Assembly (NCBI RefSeq): GCF_006334925.1
Contig: NZ_VDHJ01000002.1
Span: forward strand, 124,001-188,000
Source of the DNA: Corynebacterium tapiri
GTDB lineage: Bacteria; Actinomycetota; Actinomycetes; Mycobacteriales; Mycobacteriaceae
Direction of reading: 5' to 3'
DNA length: 64,000 nucleotides
The notes beneath the pieces are model-generated. The model saw nothing but the letters and a program-made list of their open reading frames with translations, was not told where the DNA came from and ran no database searches. Positions 37,406-45,815 of this stretch are shown one piece after another (position 1 is the first letter of the stretch; each line of letters opens with the position of its first letter). The position numbers were made by a program, and so were the translations under genes.

Positions 37406-38911
37406 TTGAATCGACGCGTTGTAAGTATCGCTACCGCTACCGTCCTCGCTGTGAGCTTGGCTGGTTGCGCCTCCGACACTTCGCCGTTTGGCCTGGGAGG
37501 TTCCGGCTCGCACTCCAGCTCCGGCAAGCCTCAGTTGGAGATGAGCGGGCCGGAGGCCATTGACGACTCGCGTGGCGACGGAATCGACGTTTCCCAGCGA
37601 CTCTTTAAAAAGTCTGACGTGGTCGTCGTTGCTGCGGATAACCCGGCTGCCGCTGTGACAGCTGGAAAGGAAGCGATCAAGCGCTCGGCACCAGTGCTCA
37701 CAGTGAAGTCGGACAACGCCGAGCTCATCGGCAAGGAAATTGACCGCCTGGGCGCCAAGACGGTGCTCGCGGCGGGAGATATTAAGACGGCCGATCTGGG
37801 CGACGCCAAGGTCGAAGAGCTGGAGGTCGATCCAGAAAGCGACCAGGATGCGGTGCGTCAGATCGTCGATACGCCGAACAAGAACTCCAAGCATCCGGTT
37901 GCAGTTCCGGACGTAATGGTCACCGCAGAGACCTCGCCGGCAGCGATTGCCACCGCTAAGGCGGCCGGCGCGCCGGTTCACCTGCTGGATTACCCAGATC
38001 CGCGCATTACGCCGGAAACCATGAAGGTTGCTGCGGAGGGCAACACGCTGGCGCTGGGACAACAGTTCGGCGGTACTGAGTATTACGCCGGGGCAAGCGC
38101 GATGGCTAGCAACGGCGAGCTGCCCGGCGGCGGAGGCCTGGTCTTTCCGGGGCGCCGCATGATCGCCTATTACGGTCACCCCTCCGGTCCAGCACTGGGG
38201 GTAATGGGGGAGCGCCCGCCGAAGGAATCGGTGGAGCACCTTCAGCAACTCGTTGATCAATACCAAGAGTTCGAGGATCAGCCGGTTGTTCCGGCCTTTG
38301 AGATCATCGTGTCCGTGGCGTCTGCCTCTCCAGGACCGGATGGCAATTACACCAACGAGTTCCCGGTCGAGGACTACGTACCGTACATCGATGCGATCAC
38401 GGAGGCCGGTGGCTACGCCGTGATCGACCTGCAGCCGGGGCGGGCGAATTTCCTGGACCAGGCCAAGCTGTACGAGGAGCTGCTTAAGCGTCCGAACGTC
38501 GGCCTGGCCCTGGATGCCGAGTGGAAGATCGGCCCGGGTGAGATCCCCCTCCAACGTGTTGGCTCGGCGGAAGCGCAGGAGATCAACGAGGTAGCGGAGT
38601 GGCTGGCGCAGCTGACGCGCGAGAACAACCTTCCGCAGAAGGCATTCGTCCTACACCAGTTCCAGGCGCAAATGCTGCGGGATCGCGATCAGATCCGCAC
38701 CGACTACCCGGAGCTTGCTCCCGTTCTGCACGCCGACGGCCACGGCACCCCGGACCTGAAGTTTGAGACGTGGAACGTTCTGCAGGAGGGTTTGAGCGAT
38801 CGGTGGTTCATGGCCTGGAAGAACTTCATCGACGAGGACACCCCGACCTTCACTCCGGAGCAGACCTACCGCGAGGTAGACCCGCGTCCGTGGTTTGTCT
38901 CTTACCAGTAG
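37406..38911 (+). CDS. Cell-envelope lipoprotein with CW_binding_2-like domain and C-terminal barrel-like domain
   Basis: A 501-residue lipoprotein starting with TTG. The signal peptide ends in a lipobox (VSLAGCAS, Cys near residue 20). Residues 45-145 read like a cell wall-binding repeat 2 unit: DVVVVAADNPAAAVTAGKEAIKRSAPVLTV followed by EIDRLGAKTVLAAGDI. Residues 240-501 form a second domain with MIAYYGHPSGPALGVMGE, AFEIIVSVASASPGPDGNY, YAVIDLQPGRANF and LALDAEWKI, which looks like a TIM-barrel glycosidase-like fold. I do not recognise a named enzyme. It lies between leuB and odx and is probably anchored on the outer face of the membrane. A hydrolytic role on the envelope is only inference. 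Confidence 0.65.
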   Translation: MNRRVVSIATATVLAVSLAGCASDTSPFGLGGSGSHSSSGKPQLEMSGPEAIDDSRGDGIDVSQRLFKKSDVVVVAADNPAAAVTAGKEAIKRSAPVLTVKSDNAELIGKEIDRLGAKTVLAAGDIKTADLGDAKVEELEVDPESDQDAVRQIVDTPNKNSKHPVAVPDVMVTAETSPAAIATAKAAGAPVHLLDYPDPRITPETMKVAAEGNTLALGQQFGGTEYYAGASAMASNGELPGGGGLVFPGRRMIAYYGHPSGPALGVMGERPPKESVEHLQQLVDQYQEFEDQPVVPAFEIIVSVASASPGPDGNYTNEFPVEDYVPYIDAITEAGGYAVIDLQPGRANFLDQAKLYEELLKRPNVGLALDAEWKIGPGEIPLQRVGSAEAQEINEVAEWLAQLTRENNLPQKAFVLHQFQAQMLRDRDQIRTDYPELAPVLHADGHGTPDLKFETWNVLQEGLSDRWFMAWKNFIDEDTPTFTPEQTYREVDPRPWFVSYQ

Positions 38912-38985
38912 GCGCAGGCTAGCTGGGGTGGGCCCGCCCCTTGGGGTGTAGATCACCCCAGCGCGCGAGCCCAACAGTATGCGCG

Positions 38986-38991
38986 TACTCT
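38986..38991 (+). promoter_or_regulatory. -10 element of odx, possible leaderless promoter
   Basis: TACTCT lies seven bases before the ATG at 38999. AAAGG in the gap is too close to the ATG to be a good ribosome-binding site. Confidence 0.4.
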
Positions 38992-38998
38992 TAAAGGT

Positions 38999-39799
38999 AT
39001 GCGCTTTGCTCGAATTGCTACCCCTGAAGGACTCACGTTCGCTGTTATCGAGGGAGAGAATGACTCCGCCCTCGTCGCTCGCCAGATCGCTGGCACCCCA
39101 TACACCGAACCGGAATTCACCGGGAAGCAGTGGCCGCTTTCCGACGTCCGTCTGCTCGCCCCAACCTTGCCCAGCAAGGTCGTAGCCATCGGGCGCAACT
39201 ATGCCGATCACGTTGCCGAGGTCTTCCAGAAGTCCGCGGAATCGCTTCCCCCGACCCTGTTTCTCAAGCCGCCGACGTCGGTGACCGGCCCGTTCGCACC
39301 GATTAAGATCCCGGACTTTGCCACCAAGGTGGAGTTCGAGGGCGAGCTCGCGGTCGTTATCGGTACTCCGTGCAAGAACGTCAAGGCTGAAAATTGGCGT
39401 TCCGTGGTGCGCGGCTTCACCATCGTCAACGACGTCTCCTCGCGTGACCTGCAGTTTGCCGACGGCCAGTGGGCGCGCGCCAAGGGAATTGATACTTTCT
39501 GCCCGCTGGGTCCCTGGATCGAGACCGACATCGATTCCTTTGACTTGGACAACCTTGCCATTAAGGCCCACTTGACTCACGATGGCGTCACGGCAACCAA
39601 GCAGGACTCCAACTCGAACCAGATGATCATGAAGCTGGGCGAGATCATTGAGTTCATCACCGCATCGATGACTCTTCTGCCCGGCGACGTGATCTGCACC
39701 GGCTCTCCGGCCGGCACCGAGGCCATGGTTCCTGGCGACCGCATTGCTGTGGAGATCGAAGGCCTCGGTGTGCTGGAGAACCCCATTGAGTGGGCATAA
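38999..39799 (+). CDS. odx: Fumarylacetoacetate hydrolase-family protein, probable oxaloacetate decarboxylase
   Basis: A 266-residue soluble enzyme of the FAH superfamily. It has the metal ligands in VEFEGELAVVIG (two Glu) and the Asp in TIVNDVSSRDLQ, plus VAIGRNYADHVAE and the C-terminal LLPGDVICTGSPAGTEAM. In C. glutamicum the gene between leuB and gltX (cg1458, Odx) encodes a soluble Mn2+-dependent oxaloacetate decarboxylase of this family, and position and length agree. Related FAH proteins act as catechol-pathway isomerases or acylpyruvases, so activity should be read as probable. The methyltransferase gene overlaps its end by 14 bases. Confidence 0.82.
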   Translation: MRFARIATPEGLTFAVIEGENDSALVARQIAGTPYTEPEFTGKQWPLSDVRLLAPTLPSKVVAIGRNYADHVAEVFQKSAESLPPTLFLKPPTSVTGPFAPIKIPDFATKVEFEGELAVVIGTPCKNVKAENWRSVVRGFTIVNDVSSRDLQFADGQWARAKGIDTFCPLGPWIETDIDSFDLDNLAIKAHLTHDGVTATKQDSNSNQMIMKLGEIIEFITASMTLLPGDVICTGSPAGTEAMVPGDRIAVEIEGLGVLENPIEWA

Positions 39800-40349
39800 C
39801 CACCTGCCGGAAGACTTTGAGGCCGTCTACGCATCTGGGGTGCAATGGTCGGGTAACCCGAACCAAGCGCTAATCCGAGAGGCACAGGATTTCATCCCAG
39901 GATCAGCTATTGATGTCGGCTGCGGTGAGGGAGCTGACTCGGTCTGGCTCGCCGAACGTGGCTGGAAGGTGCTGGCCATTGACCCCGCTCCGACGGCAAT
40001 CCGGCGCGCTCGGGAGTTGGCGGTGCAGCGCGGCGTCGACAAGCGCATTGAGTTTTGCGAGGCAACCATTCAGGGAGTCGGTGAGCAAACCTTTGACTTG
40101 GTCAGCTGCTTCTACCTCCCAATGAAGGCAGAAGAGCTAGCCACGTTGGAGTCCCTGGTTGCTCCCGGCGGGAACCTGCTGTTTGTGCATCACGAGCACG
40201 TCCACGGCGACATTATGAGTCCGCGTGCGGTCGCTGATGCCCTAACCACGCTCAAGGTGATTGAGCTAAAGAGCACCGAGCGAGAAGTCGCCGGTGGAGC
40301 GGGAGCACATCACACTGTCGATGAGGTGCTGATCGCGCGTAAGGCCTAG
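39786..40349 (+). CDS. Class I SAM-dependent methyltransferase
   Basis: A 187-residue protein with the Rossmann-like methyltransferase core: motif I AIDVGCGEGADSVWLAERG (about residues 40-58), the acidic ribose-binding AIDPAP, and LVSCFYLP at motif IV. The N-terminal VQWSGNPNQALIREAQDF is typical of small corynebacterial homologues. I chose TTG 39786, which has GGAG nine bases upstream and overlaps odx by 14 bases, since no ATG or GTG lies nearby in frame. The substrate is unknown. The stop shares the tetranucleotide CTAG with the stop of the convergent isochorismate synthase gene. Confidence 0.78.
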   Translation: MSGHNHLPEDFEAVYASGVQWSGNPNQALIREAQDFIPGSAIDVGCGEGADSVWLAERGWKVLAIDPAPTAIRRARELAVQRGVDKRIEFCEATIQGVGEQTFDLVSCFYLPMKAEELATLESLVAPGGNLLFVHHEHVHGDIMSPRAVADALTTLKVIELKSTEREVAGGAGAHHTVDEVLIARKA

Positions 40350-41491
40350 AGGTCGAGCGCTTTCAGGATCGTGCGGAGCTTGGCGCTGGTCTCTGCGAGC
40401 TCGGCCTCGGCATCAGACTCCGCCACGATTCCGCCGCCCGCCCAGGTGCGGGCATGGGTTCCATCTCCGGCGACCTCGGCACACCGGATAGCCACCATGT
40501 ATTCCCCGTCGCCGGAGGAGTCCGCCCAGCCGACGGCTCCGGCATAGAAGGAGCGGTCCGACTCTGCGGTGTTGATAAGCGCCTCGGCCGAGTCGGTAGG
40601 CGTTCCGCAGACCGCAGGGGTGGGATAGAGGCGCAGCGCCAACTCCAGCGCCGAGGTGCGTGGGTTTTTGAGCTTACCGACGATCGGCGTAGCCAGGTGC
40701 CACATTTCATTGGTGTGCGTGAGTTCGGGGACGTCGGGCGCCTCCAGGTAGTCGCACAGGGGGCTCAGAGCCTGGCGCAGATGCTCAACGACGAAATGGT
40801 GCTCCGACAGATCCTTAGTCGAGGCCGCCAACGTCTCAGCAACGGCCCGATCCTGCGCCGGGTCCTGCTGGCGCGGGGCCGAGCCGGCCAGGGGATAACA
40901 CGTCACAGTCATGCCTGTGCGCTTGACCAGCACCTCGGGAGAGGACCCCACCAGCATCGTTCCCGGCTCCAATGCAGGGGAGAGATCGGCGATAAAACCG
41001 TCCTTGTTGCTGGAACGGTCGATGAGGCGGGCGGCGACCAGGAGCGGATCGACAGGCGGGTCGAAGGCAATGTCCACGGCGCGTGCGAGGACCACCTTGT
41101 CCAACTTAGAGGTTTGGATGGTGGCCAGCGCAGCCTCAATGCGGCGCAGGTGCTCGTGTTCTTCTGGATCCACACCGGCGATCCGCGCGCTCAGCTGTGC
41201 GCCTGGCCCGAAGCGGTAATAGCTGTGCGGTTCGAGAGGGCCGGGCTCGCGAATGATCGACTCTGGCACGGCAAGCGCAGCGTCTGCGGATCGCTCAAAG
41301 GGGAGAGCACCCACAACCATGTCGATGGTACCCGAGCTGAGAGCATCAGCAGCTTCCCAAGGATCCGTATAGGTGGCTAGAGAGCCTTGAGTACGCACAG
41401 ACCCCGTTGCTCGGGAGAGCAGGAAGTCCGGCGCGGTAGAAGGTCGATGAGCACACACGTGCTCCAATCCTACCCATGGCTTTATCAGCAA
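40346..41491 (-). CDS. menF: Isochorismate synthase
   Basis: A 381-residue member of the chorismate-utilising family (MenF/EntC/TrpE-like). It converts chorismate to isochorismate for menaquinone or salicylate-type siderophores. The C-terminal catalytic domain contains KVVLARAVDIAF, GSSPEVLVKRTGMTVTCYPLAGSAPR, the catalytic Glu in EHHFVVEHLR, and ALRLYPTPAVCGTPTDSA. The closing FYAGAVGWADSSGDGEYMVAIRCAEV matches isochorismate synthases. No siderophore genes of the salicylate type flank it, so menaquinone synthesis is more likely. The start is uncertain: TTG 41491 gives a full-length N-terminus, but later in-frame TTG or GTG codons are possible. It is divergent from gltX. Confidence 0.85.
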   Translation of the reverse strand: MLIKPWVGLEHVCAHRPSTAPDFLLSRATGSVRTQGSLATYTDPWEAADALSSGTIDMVVGALPFERSADAALAVPESIIREPGPLEPHSYYRFGPGAQLSARIAGVDPEEHEHLRRIEAALATIQTSKLDKVVLARAVDIAFDPPVDPLLVAARLIDRSSNKDGFIADLSPALEPGTMLVGSSPEVLVKRTGMTVTCYPLAGSAPRQQDPAQDRAVAETLAASTKDLSEHHFVVEHLRQALSPLCDYLEAPDVPELTHTNEMWHLATPIVGKLKNPRTSALELALRLYPTPAVCGTPTDSAEALINTAESDRSFYAGAVGWADSSGDGEYMVAIRCAEVAGDGTHARTWAGGGIVAESDAEAELAETSAKLRTILKALDL

Positions 41492-41527
41492 CTATGACTG
41501 ACCGGTGGTTGCTTGGCCCCTGGTGAG

Positions 41528-41533
41528 TACCAT
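41528..41533 (+). promoter_or_regulatory. -10 element of gltX, leaderless promoter
   Basis: TACCAT lies seven bases before the ATG at 41541. The gap CGGTGCC has no ribosome-binding site. Confidence 0.45.
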
Positions 41534-41540
41534 CGGTGCC

Positions 41541-43022
41541 ATGACAAGTGATGTTCGCGTACGTTTTTGCCCATCGCCCACCGGCACCCCGCACGTCGGC
41601 CTGGTGCGCACTGCCCTCTTCAATTGGGGATATGCCCGCCACACCGGTGGAAAGCTGGTCTTCCGCATCGAGGACACCGATGCCCAGCGTGACTCCGAGG
41701 ACAGCTACCAGGCGATCATTGACTCGCTGAACTGGCTGGGCCTCGACTGGGATGAAGGCGTGATCAAGGGCGGACCGCACGAGCCGTACCGCCAGTCGCA
41801 GCGCAGCGACATTTACAGCGACGTGCTGAACAAGCTAATCGAGGCAGACTTGGTCTACCCGGCGTACTCGACCGCCGAAGAGGTGGAAGAGCGCCACAAG
41901 GCTGCAGGCCGCGACCCGAAGCTGGGATACGACAACTTCGACCGCGACCTCACCGACGAGCAGATCGCTGCGTTTGAGGCGGAGGGCCGCAAGCCCGTCT
42001 ACCGCCTGCGCATGCCAGACCAGGACTGGACCTGGACCGACTTGGTTCGCGGTGAGGTGACATTCCAGGCATCCACCCAACCCGACTACGTGGTCGCGCG
42101 TTCGAATGGCGCACCGCTGTATACCTTGGTCAACCCGGTTGACGACGCCCTCATGGGGATCACGCACGTCCTGCGTGGCGAGGACCTGCTCTCGTCTACT
42201 CCCCGTCAGCTCGCGCTGTACGAGGCCCTGAAGAAGATCGGCATTGCCGAATTCACACCGGAGTTTGGGCATCTGCCGTTTGTGATGGGGCAGGGGAACA
42301 AGAAGCTCTCCAAGCGCGATCCCGAATCCAACCTCTTCAACCACATCGAGGCCGGCATCATCCCCGAGGGCATGCTGAACTACCTGGCGCTGCTGGGTTG
42401 GTCGCTCTCCTCGGATCAGGACATCTTCAGCCGCCAGGAGTTCGTGGATAACTTCGACGTCGCCGATGTGCTGGGCAACCCCGCGCGTTTCGACGACAAG
42501 AAGCTCCTGGCTATCAACGCCGACCACATTCGCCTGCTGGAGCCGGAGGACTTTGCAACCCGCCTGCGCGAGCATCTGACCCGCTTTACCGACTTCCCCG
42601 AGGACTACCCGGCCGACAAGTTCGCGGTGGCAGCTGATCTCACCCAGACCCGCATCAAGACGCTGGGCGAGGCCTATGGCCTGTTGAAGTTCCTGGTGAC
42701 CCCGGATGCAGAGCTGGAGCTCAACGAGAAGGCGGCACGCAAGAACCTCAAGGAGGATGCGGTCCAGCCTCTCGAGGAGGCCATCTCTGCCCTCGAAGCG
42801 CTGGATACGTGGGAGACCGCTGCCATCGAGCAGGCGCTGAGCTCTGCCCTGATTGAGAAGCTGGAGCTTAAACCGCGTAAGGCCTACGGTGCGCTCCGCG
42901 TGGCGATCTCCGGCGAGCAGGTTTCCCCGCCGCTGTTTGAATCCATGGAGCTGCTGGGACGCGAATCCACTCTGGCTCGACTGCGCGCTGCTCGCGCGGT
43001 AACGCCGTTTGCTGCCGAGTAG
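41541..43022 (+). CDS. gltX: Glutamyl-tRNA synthetase
   Basis: GltX charges tRNA-Glu and, where glutaminyl-tRNA synthetase is absent, also tRNA-Gln, feeding GatCAB. The 493-residue class I synthetase shows the HIGH-equivalent [19 protein letters not shown] at the N-terminus, FRIEDTD, and the KMSKS-equivalent KKLSKRD near residue 255. The C-terminal helical anticodon-binding domain follows. ATG 41541 matches the family N-terminus; starts further upstream would overlap the promoter. The gene lies directly before tRNA-Gln and two tRNA-Glu genes, that is, its own substrates. Confidence 0.97.
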   Translation: MTSDVRVRFCPSPTGTPHVGLVRTALFNWGYARHTGGKLVFRIEDTDAQRDSEDSYQAIIDSLNWLGLDWDEGVIKGGPHEPYRQSQRSDIYSDVLNKLIEADLVYPAYSTAEEVEERHKAAGRDPKLGYDNFDRDLTDEQIAAFEAEGRKPVYRLRMPDQDWTWTDLVRGEVTFQASTQPDYVVARSNGAPLYTLVNPVDDALMGITHVLRGEDLLSSTPRQLALYEALKKIGIAEFTPEFGHLPFVMGQGNKKLSKRDPESNLFNHIEAGIIPEGMLNYLALLGWSLSSDQDIFSRQEFVDNFDVADVLGNPARFDDKKLLAINADHIRLLEPEDFATRLREHLTRFTDFPEDYPADKFAVAADLTQTRIKTLGEAYGLLKFLVTPDAELELNEKAARKNLKEDAVQPLEEAISALEALDTWETAAIEQALSSALIEKLELKPRKAYGALRVAISGEQVSPPLFESMELLGRESTLARLRAARAVTPFAAE

Positions 43023-43037
43023 GAGCTGACGTGGAAG

Positions 43038-43070
43038 GCGGGCTGGATACGATTTCCGGCCCGCTTTTTT
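43038..43070 (+). terminator. Terminator after gltX
   Basis: GCGGGC (43038-43043) pairs with GCCCGC (43059-43064) and is followed by TTTTTT. Confidence 0.85.
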
Positions 43071-43098
43071 GCTTGAAAGAGTGCTGTGACCTGGCAAT

Positions 43099-43128
43099 TT
43101 GGGAGAAAAACACCCATGTGGTTATAGT
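43099..43128 (+). promoter_or_regulatory. Promoter of the tRNA cluster
   Basis: TTGGGA (43099-43104) and TATAGT (43123-43128) are separated by 18 bases. The start site would lie about 35 bases before tRNA-Gln. Confidence 0.55.
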
Positions 43129-43171
43129 TATCCCCGTTGCACAGCGAGCGCAAGCAAGCAAAGAGCAACAA

Positions 43172-43243
43172 TGGCCTATGGTGTAATTGGCAACACTACG
43201 GTTTCTGGTACCGTCATTCTAGGTTCGAGTCCTGGTAGGCCAG
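43172..43243 (+). tRNA. tRNA-Gln (anticodon CTG)
   Basis: The 72-nt sequence folds as a cloverleaf. Acceptor arms TGGCCTA and TAGGCCA pair fully, the anticodon stem ACGGT/ACCGT encloses TTCTGGT (anticodon CTG), and the T arm carries GGTTCGAGTCC. CCA is not encoded. Confidence 0.93.
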
Positions 43244-43271
43244 CAGCGAGCTTTTAGTTCGCGTCCTATAT

Positions 43272-43344
43272 GCCCCGTTCGTCTAGCGGCCTAGGACGCC
43301 GGCCTCTCACGCCGGTAACACGGGTTCAAATCCCGTACGGGGTA
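43272..43344 (+). tRNA. tRNA-Glu (anticodon CTC), copy 1
   Basis: The 73-nt cloverleaf has acceptor arms GCCCCGT and ACGGGGT (first pair G-U), an anticodon stem CCGGC/GCCGG around CTCTCAC (anticodon CTC), and T arm GGGTTCAAATCCC. It is identical to copy 2, which starts 251 bases downstream. Confidence 0.95.
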
Positions 43345-43351
43345 CAAAGTT

Positions 43352-43389
43352 AAGCGGTCAATACGAAAGTGTTGGCCGCTTTTCTTTTG
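43352..43389 (+). terminator. Terminator after the first tRNA-Glu
   Basis: AAGCGGTCAA (43352-43361) pairs with TTGGCCGCTT (43372-43381; one G-T pair) and is followed by TTCTTTT. It separates the Gln-Glu pair from the second tRNA-Glu, which therefore needs its own promoter (TAAAGT near 43491). Confidence 0.8.
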
Positions 43390-43522
43390 TCTGCGTAGGG
43401 ACTGTTGTTTTGCCATCGCGTTTTGCCTGCTGGGAAGCTCCAGAAATCGCCGTCTACCAGCTGATTTGTTGTTGATAGAGTTGCTCGTCTAAAGTTCAAC
43501 GAGTCCGCAAGGATGCCGTTAA

Positions 43523-43595
43523 GCCCCGTTCGTCTAGCGGCCTAGGACGCCGGCCTCTCACGCCGGTAACACGGGTTCAAATCCCGTACGGGGTA
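43523..43595 (+). tRNA. tRNA-Glu (anticodon CTC), copy 2
   Basis: All 73 bases match copy 1. The flanks differ: the upstream spacer carries a possible promoter (TTGTTG, 18 bases, TAAAGT) and a different terminator follows, so this is an independent transcription unit. Confidence 0.95.
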
Positions 43596-43606
43596 CAAGG
43601 TTATAA

Positions 43607-43650
43607 GTCCCCTGATCCGATCAGTTGGATCAGGGGGCTTCTTGTATTTC
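43607..43650 (+). terminator. Terminator after the second tRNA-Glu
   Basis: CCCCTGATCC (43609-43618) pairs perfectly with GGATCAGGGG (43627-43636) and a T-rich stretch follows. Confidence 0.88.
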
Positions 43651-43961
43651 GAATGTAGCTGACTGAAGCGAACCCGGGCAGACACGTTGTAAGGGTTAAG
43701 TCTTGGCGCTTAGGTTTAGGGGAACCCCTTGTGAATAGGGGTGAAATGATCGAACATAAGGATACATTCATATCAAGCGGAAGACATATAATATGGCCGC
43801 TATATGATGGGGTGAATAAAAACCTTCGGAATTCTAGATTCTAGTTGCTTTCGCGCTGTGAAAAATGTAGATTTTTGGTTGTGAAATGTCATGAAGTGGC
43901 GTAGAGGGCCCTTTCTACATACATCACTTTCATCAGGCTTCTACAGAAAGAACATTGAAAA
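43651..43961 (+). other. AT-rich non-coding region upstream of the pilus operon
   Basis: No convincing gene is present in these 311 bases, which are distinctly more AT-rich than the conserved genes around them. The region holds a consensus -10 TATAAT (43787-43792) with nearby TATA-rich inverted segments (CATATA at 43785, TATATG at 43801), a tandem heptamer ATTCTAG (43831-43837 and 43838-43844), and a 5' untranslated region of about 160 bases before the shaft pilin gene. Confidence 0.6.
43787..43792 (+). promoter_or_regulatory. -10 element of the pilus operon
   Basis: A perfect TATAAT lies about 170 bases before the pilin start. TACATT (43763-43768) is a weak -35 candidate at 18 bases. The long AT-rich leader leaves room for post-transcriptional control. 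Confidence 0.55.
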
Positions 43962-45701
43962 TTGAAAAATAACTCGATGACCGTTCGGTCCGTCGCAGCA
44001 TTTGCCGCTTTGGGCTTGTCGCTGACTACCGTGCCGCTGGGCACTCCGGTCGCATTTGCGCAGAATGCCCAGCCCTCCTCTCTGATTCTGCAGGACACCG
44101 GTAAACTCACCATCCACAAGCACGCGAACCCGGACTCTACGAAGACCCCGACTGGTGAAGTGGATCCGACCATCCAGGGTGAAAAGCTTCAGGGTGTTGA
44201 GTTCACGATCACCAAGATCAACAACGTCGATCTGAAGACTAACGAAGGTCTGGCAAAGGCTGCCGGCCTTACCGTGGATCAGGCGAAGAAGAACCTGGGC
44301 GCTCCAAAGTTCGTTCAAACGACTAACGCTAATGGTGAAATCGTTCTGACCGACCTGCCGATCGGTGCGTACTTGGTCCAAGAAACCAAGCCGAAGGAGG
44401 GGTACACCCCAGCGGCTGACTTCATTGCCTTCGTTCCGATGACCAAGGGAAATGAAGCTACCGGCGGCACCTCGTGGAACTACGACGTGCACGCGTACCC
44501 CAAGAACTACTCCAAGAAGCAGCCCGAGAAGCAGGTTGTGGATCGTGACCAAAACGGCAAGCTGGCTGGGCCGGGTGATGTGGTCAACTACTACATCAAC
44601 ACGCAGGTTCGTAAGATCCAGGACGGCAAGCGTCTGAGCTACTACTTCGTAGAGGACTCTCTGGACAAGACCAACTTCGATGTCAACAAAGCAACCGTGG
44701 AAGTCGCTATCAAGACTCCTAATGCTGCCGACTTCACGAAGCTGACCGAAGGCGCCGACTACACCCTGGTCAAGAACGCTGCCAATAACTCTTTCCGGGT
44801 CGCTTTCACCGCTGGTGGCCTGAAGAAGCTAGAGTCCAACACCGCTATTAGGACCGGTGTTGCAGTGCAGAAGCTCACCAACAAGCAGGCTGCGCCCAAC
44901 CAAGCAGTTGAATTTGAGCCCAATAACCCTAATTCGGATTGGGATGTCAATGGCAACCCCCCGACGCCTCCGACCACTCCGCCGCCTGGCACTCCGGGCA
45001 CCAAGACCAACATCGTTGAGTCTCGCTGGGGCGAGCTGAAGTTCCAGAAGGTCGACGGAGCTGGAGCTGCACTTGCCGGGGCAGAATTCAAGATCGTCCA
45101 GACCAAGCCGGGCACTACTACTTGTGAGGCTGTGAAGGTCGATGACGTAATCAAGAACGATCCGAAGAGCATCAACGGCTTTGTGGTGTCAGCACAGGAC
45201 GACTTCGCAAATACCTACGCGGATACGTTCGTGTCCAATAAGGACGGTCAGGTTTCTGTTTCTGGTCTACACGTTACCGACTGGGTAAATGGCAAGGCCG
45301 TTGATCCCGCGCAGAAGTCGGTGTACTGCCTCGTGGAGACCAAGGCTCCGGCGGGCAAGGAGCTGCTGTCTAAGCCCCTGCAGTTCGAGCTCGTGGCGTC
45401 TAACCAGACCAAGAAGGTTGTTGTTCCGCAGCTGACCACGACGTGGACGACCGACCAGAACGGTAAGGTTCAAGATCTCCAGGAAACAGCTGGCTCGACC
45501 ACCATTAATGTTCCGGTTTACCAGCCCGCTTCCGTCAAGATCGGTGACAAGGGCGATGGCAAGGTCGTCAACCTGGATGACACCACTCCGAACCTGCCGC
45601 TGACCGGTGGTGCCGGCATCGTCGGCATGATCCTCGCTGGCCTCGCGATCGTATTCGGTGGCGCCTTCTGGGCTCGTCGTAACGCGAAGTCCCAGTCTTA
45701 G
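43962..45701 (+). CDS. Major (shaft) pilin, SpaA-type LPXTG surface protein
   Basis: A 579-residue sortase substrate. It has a Sec signal peptide (VAAFAALGLSLTTVPLG; cleavage near AFAQN, residue 34), a pilin motif WNYDVHAYPKN (residues 172-182) whose Lys181 would form the inter-subunit bond, CnaB-type domains with EIVLTDLPIGAYLVQETKP, and an E-box YCLVETKAPAG (455-465). A Pro-rich segment (NPPTPPTTPPPGTPG) interrupts the middle. The sorting signal is LPLTG (545-549), then a hydrophobic helix and WARRNAKSQS. It is the polymer subunit of a Spa-type pilus. The start is TTG 43962 or ATG 43977; TTG adds a basic residue before the signal helix. Confidence 0.92.
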   Translation: MKNNSMTVRSVAAFAALGLSLTTVPLGTPVAFAQNAQPSSLILQDTGKLTIHKHANPDSTKTPTGEVDPTIQGEKLQGVEFTITKINNVDLKTNEGLAKAAGLTVDQAKKNLGAPKFVQTTNANGEIVLTDLPIGAYLVQETKPKEGYTPAADFIAFVPMTKGNEATGGTSWNYDVHAYPKNYSKKQPEKQVVDRDQNGKLAGPGDVVNYYINTQVRKIQDGKRLSYYFVEDSLDKTNFDVNKATVEVAIKTPNAADFTKLTEGADYTLVKNAANNSFRVAFTAGGLKKLESNTAIRTGVAVQKLTNKQAAPNQAVEFEPNNPNSDWDVNGNPPTPPTTPPPGTPGTKTNIVESRWGELKFQKVDGAGAALAGAEFKIVQTKPGTTTCEAVKVDDVIKNDPKSINGFVVSAQDDFANTYADTFVSNKDGQVSVSGLHVTDWVNGKAVDPAQKSVYCLVETKAPAGKELLSKPLQFELVASNQTKKVVVPQLTTTWTTDQNGKVQDLQETAGSTTINVPVYQPASVKIGDKGDGKVVNLDDTTPNLPLTGGAGIVGMILAGLAIVFGGAFWARRNAKSQS

Positions 45702-45714
45702 AGGGACAGCCTTT

Positions 45715-45815
45715 GGTGAGGGGGCTTAACGACGTCTCTGGGTAGCCCCCAGAGGATAAGCCTCACCATCTGCGCTGCTTCTCCGCATGTTGGGGTAGCA
45801 GCGCAGCTCAGACTT
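45715..45815 (+). promoter_or_regulatory. Structured intercistronic RNA between shaft pilin and sortase genes
   Basis: Two hairpins fill the 162-bp gap. The first (45715-45767) pairs GGTGAGG with CCTCACC, then CTTA with TAAG, and encloses CTCTGGG/CCCAGAG. The second pairs CTGCGCTGCT (45770-45779) with AGCAGCGCAG (45797-45806) perfectly and is followed by CTCAGACTTTTTA. It looks like a partial terminator that would keep sortase and minor pilin levels below shaft pilin. Confidence 0.7.

Noticed and set aside
37322..38554. 410-codon open frame antisense to the lipoprotein gene
   Set aside because: The lipoprotein on the plus strand has a clear signal peptide and lipobox; the opposite frame has no features.
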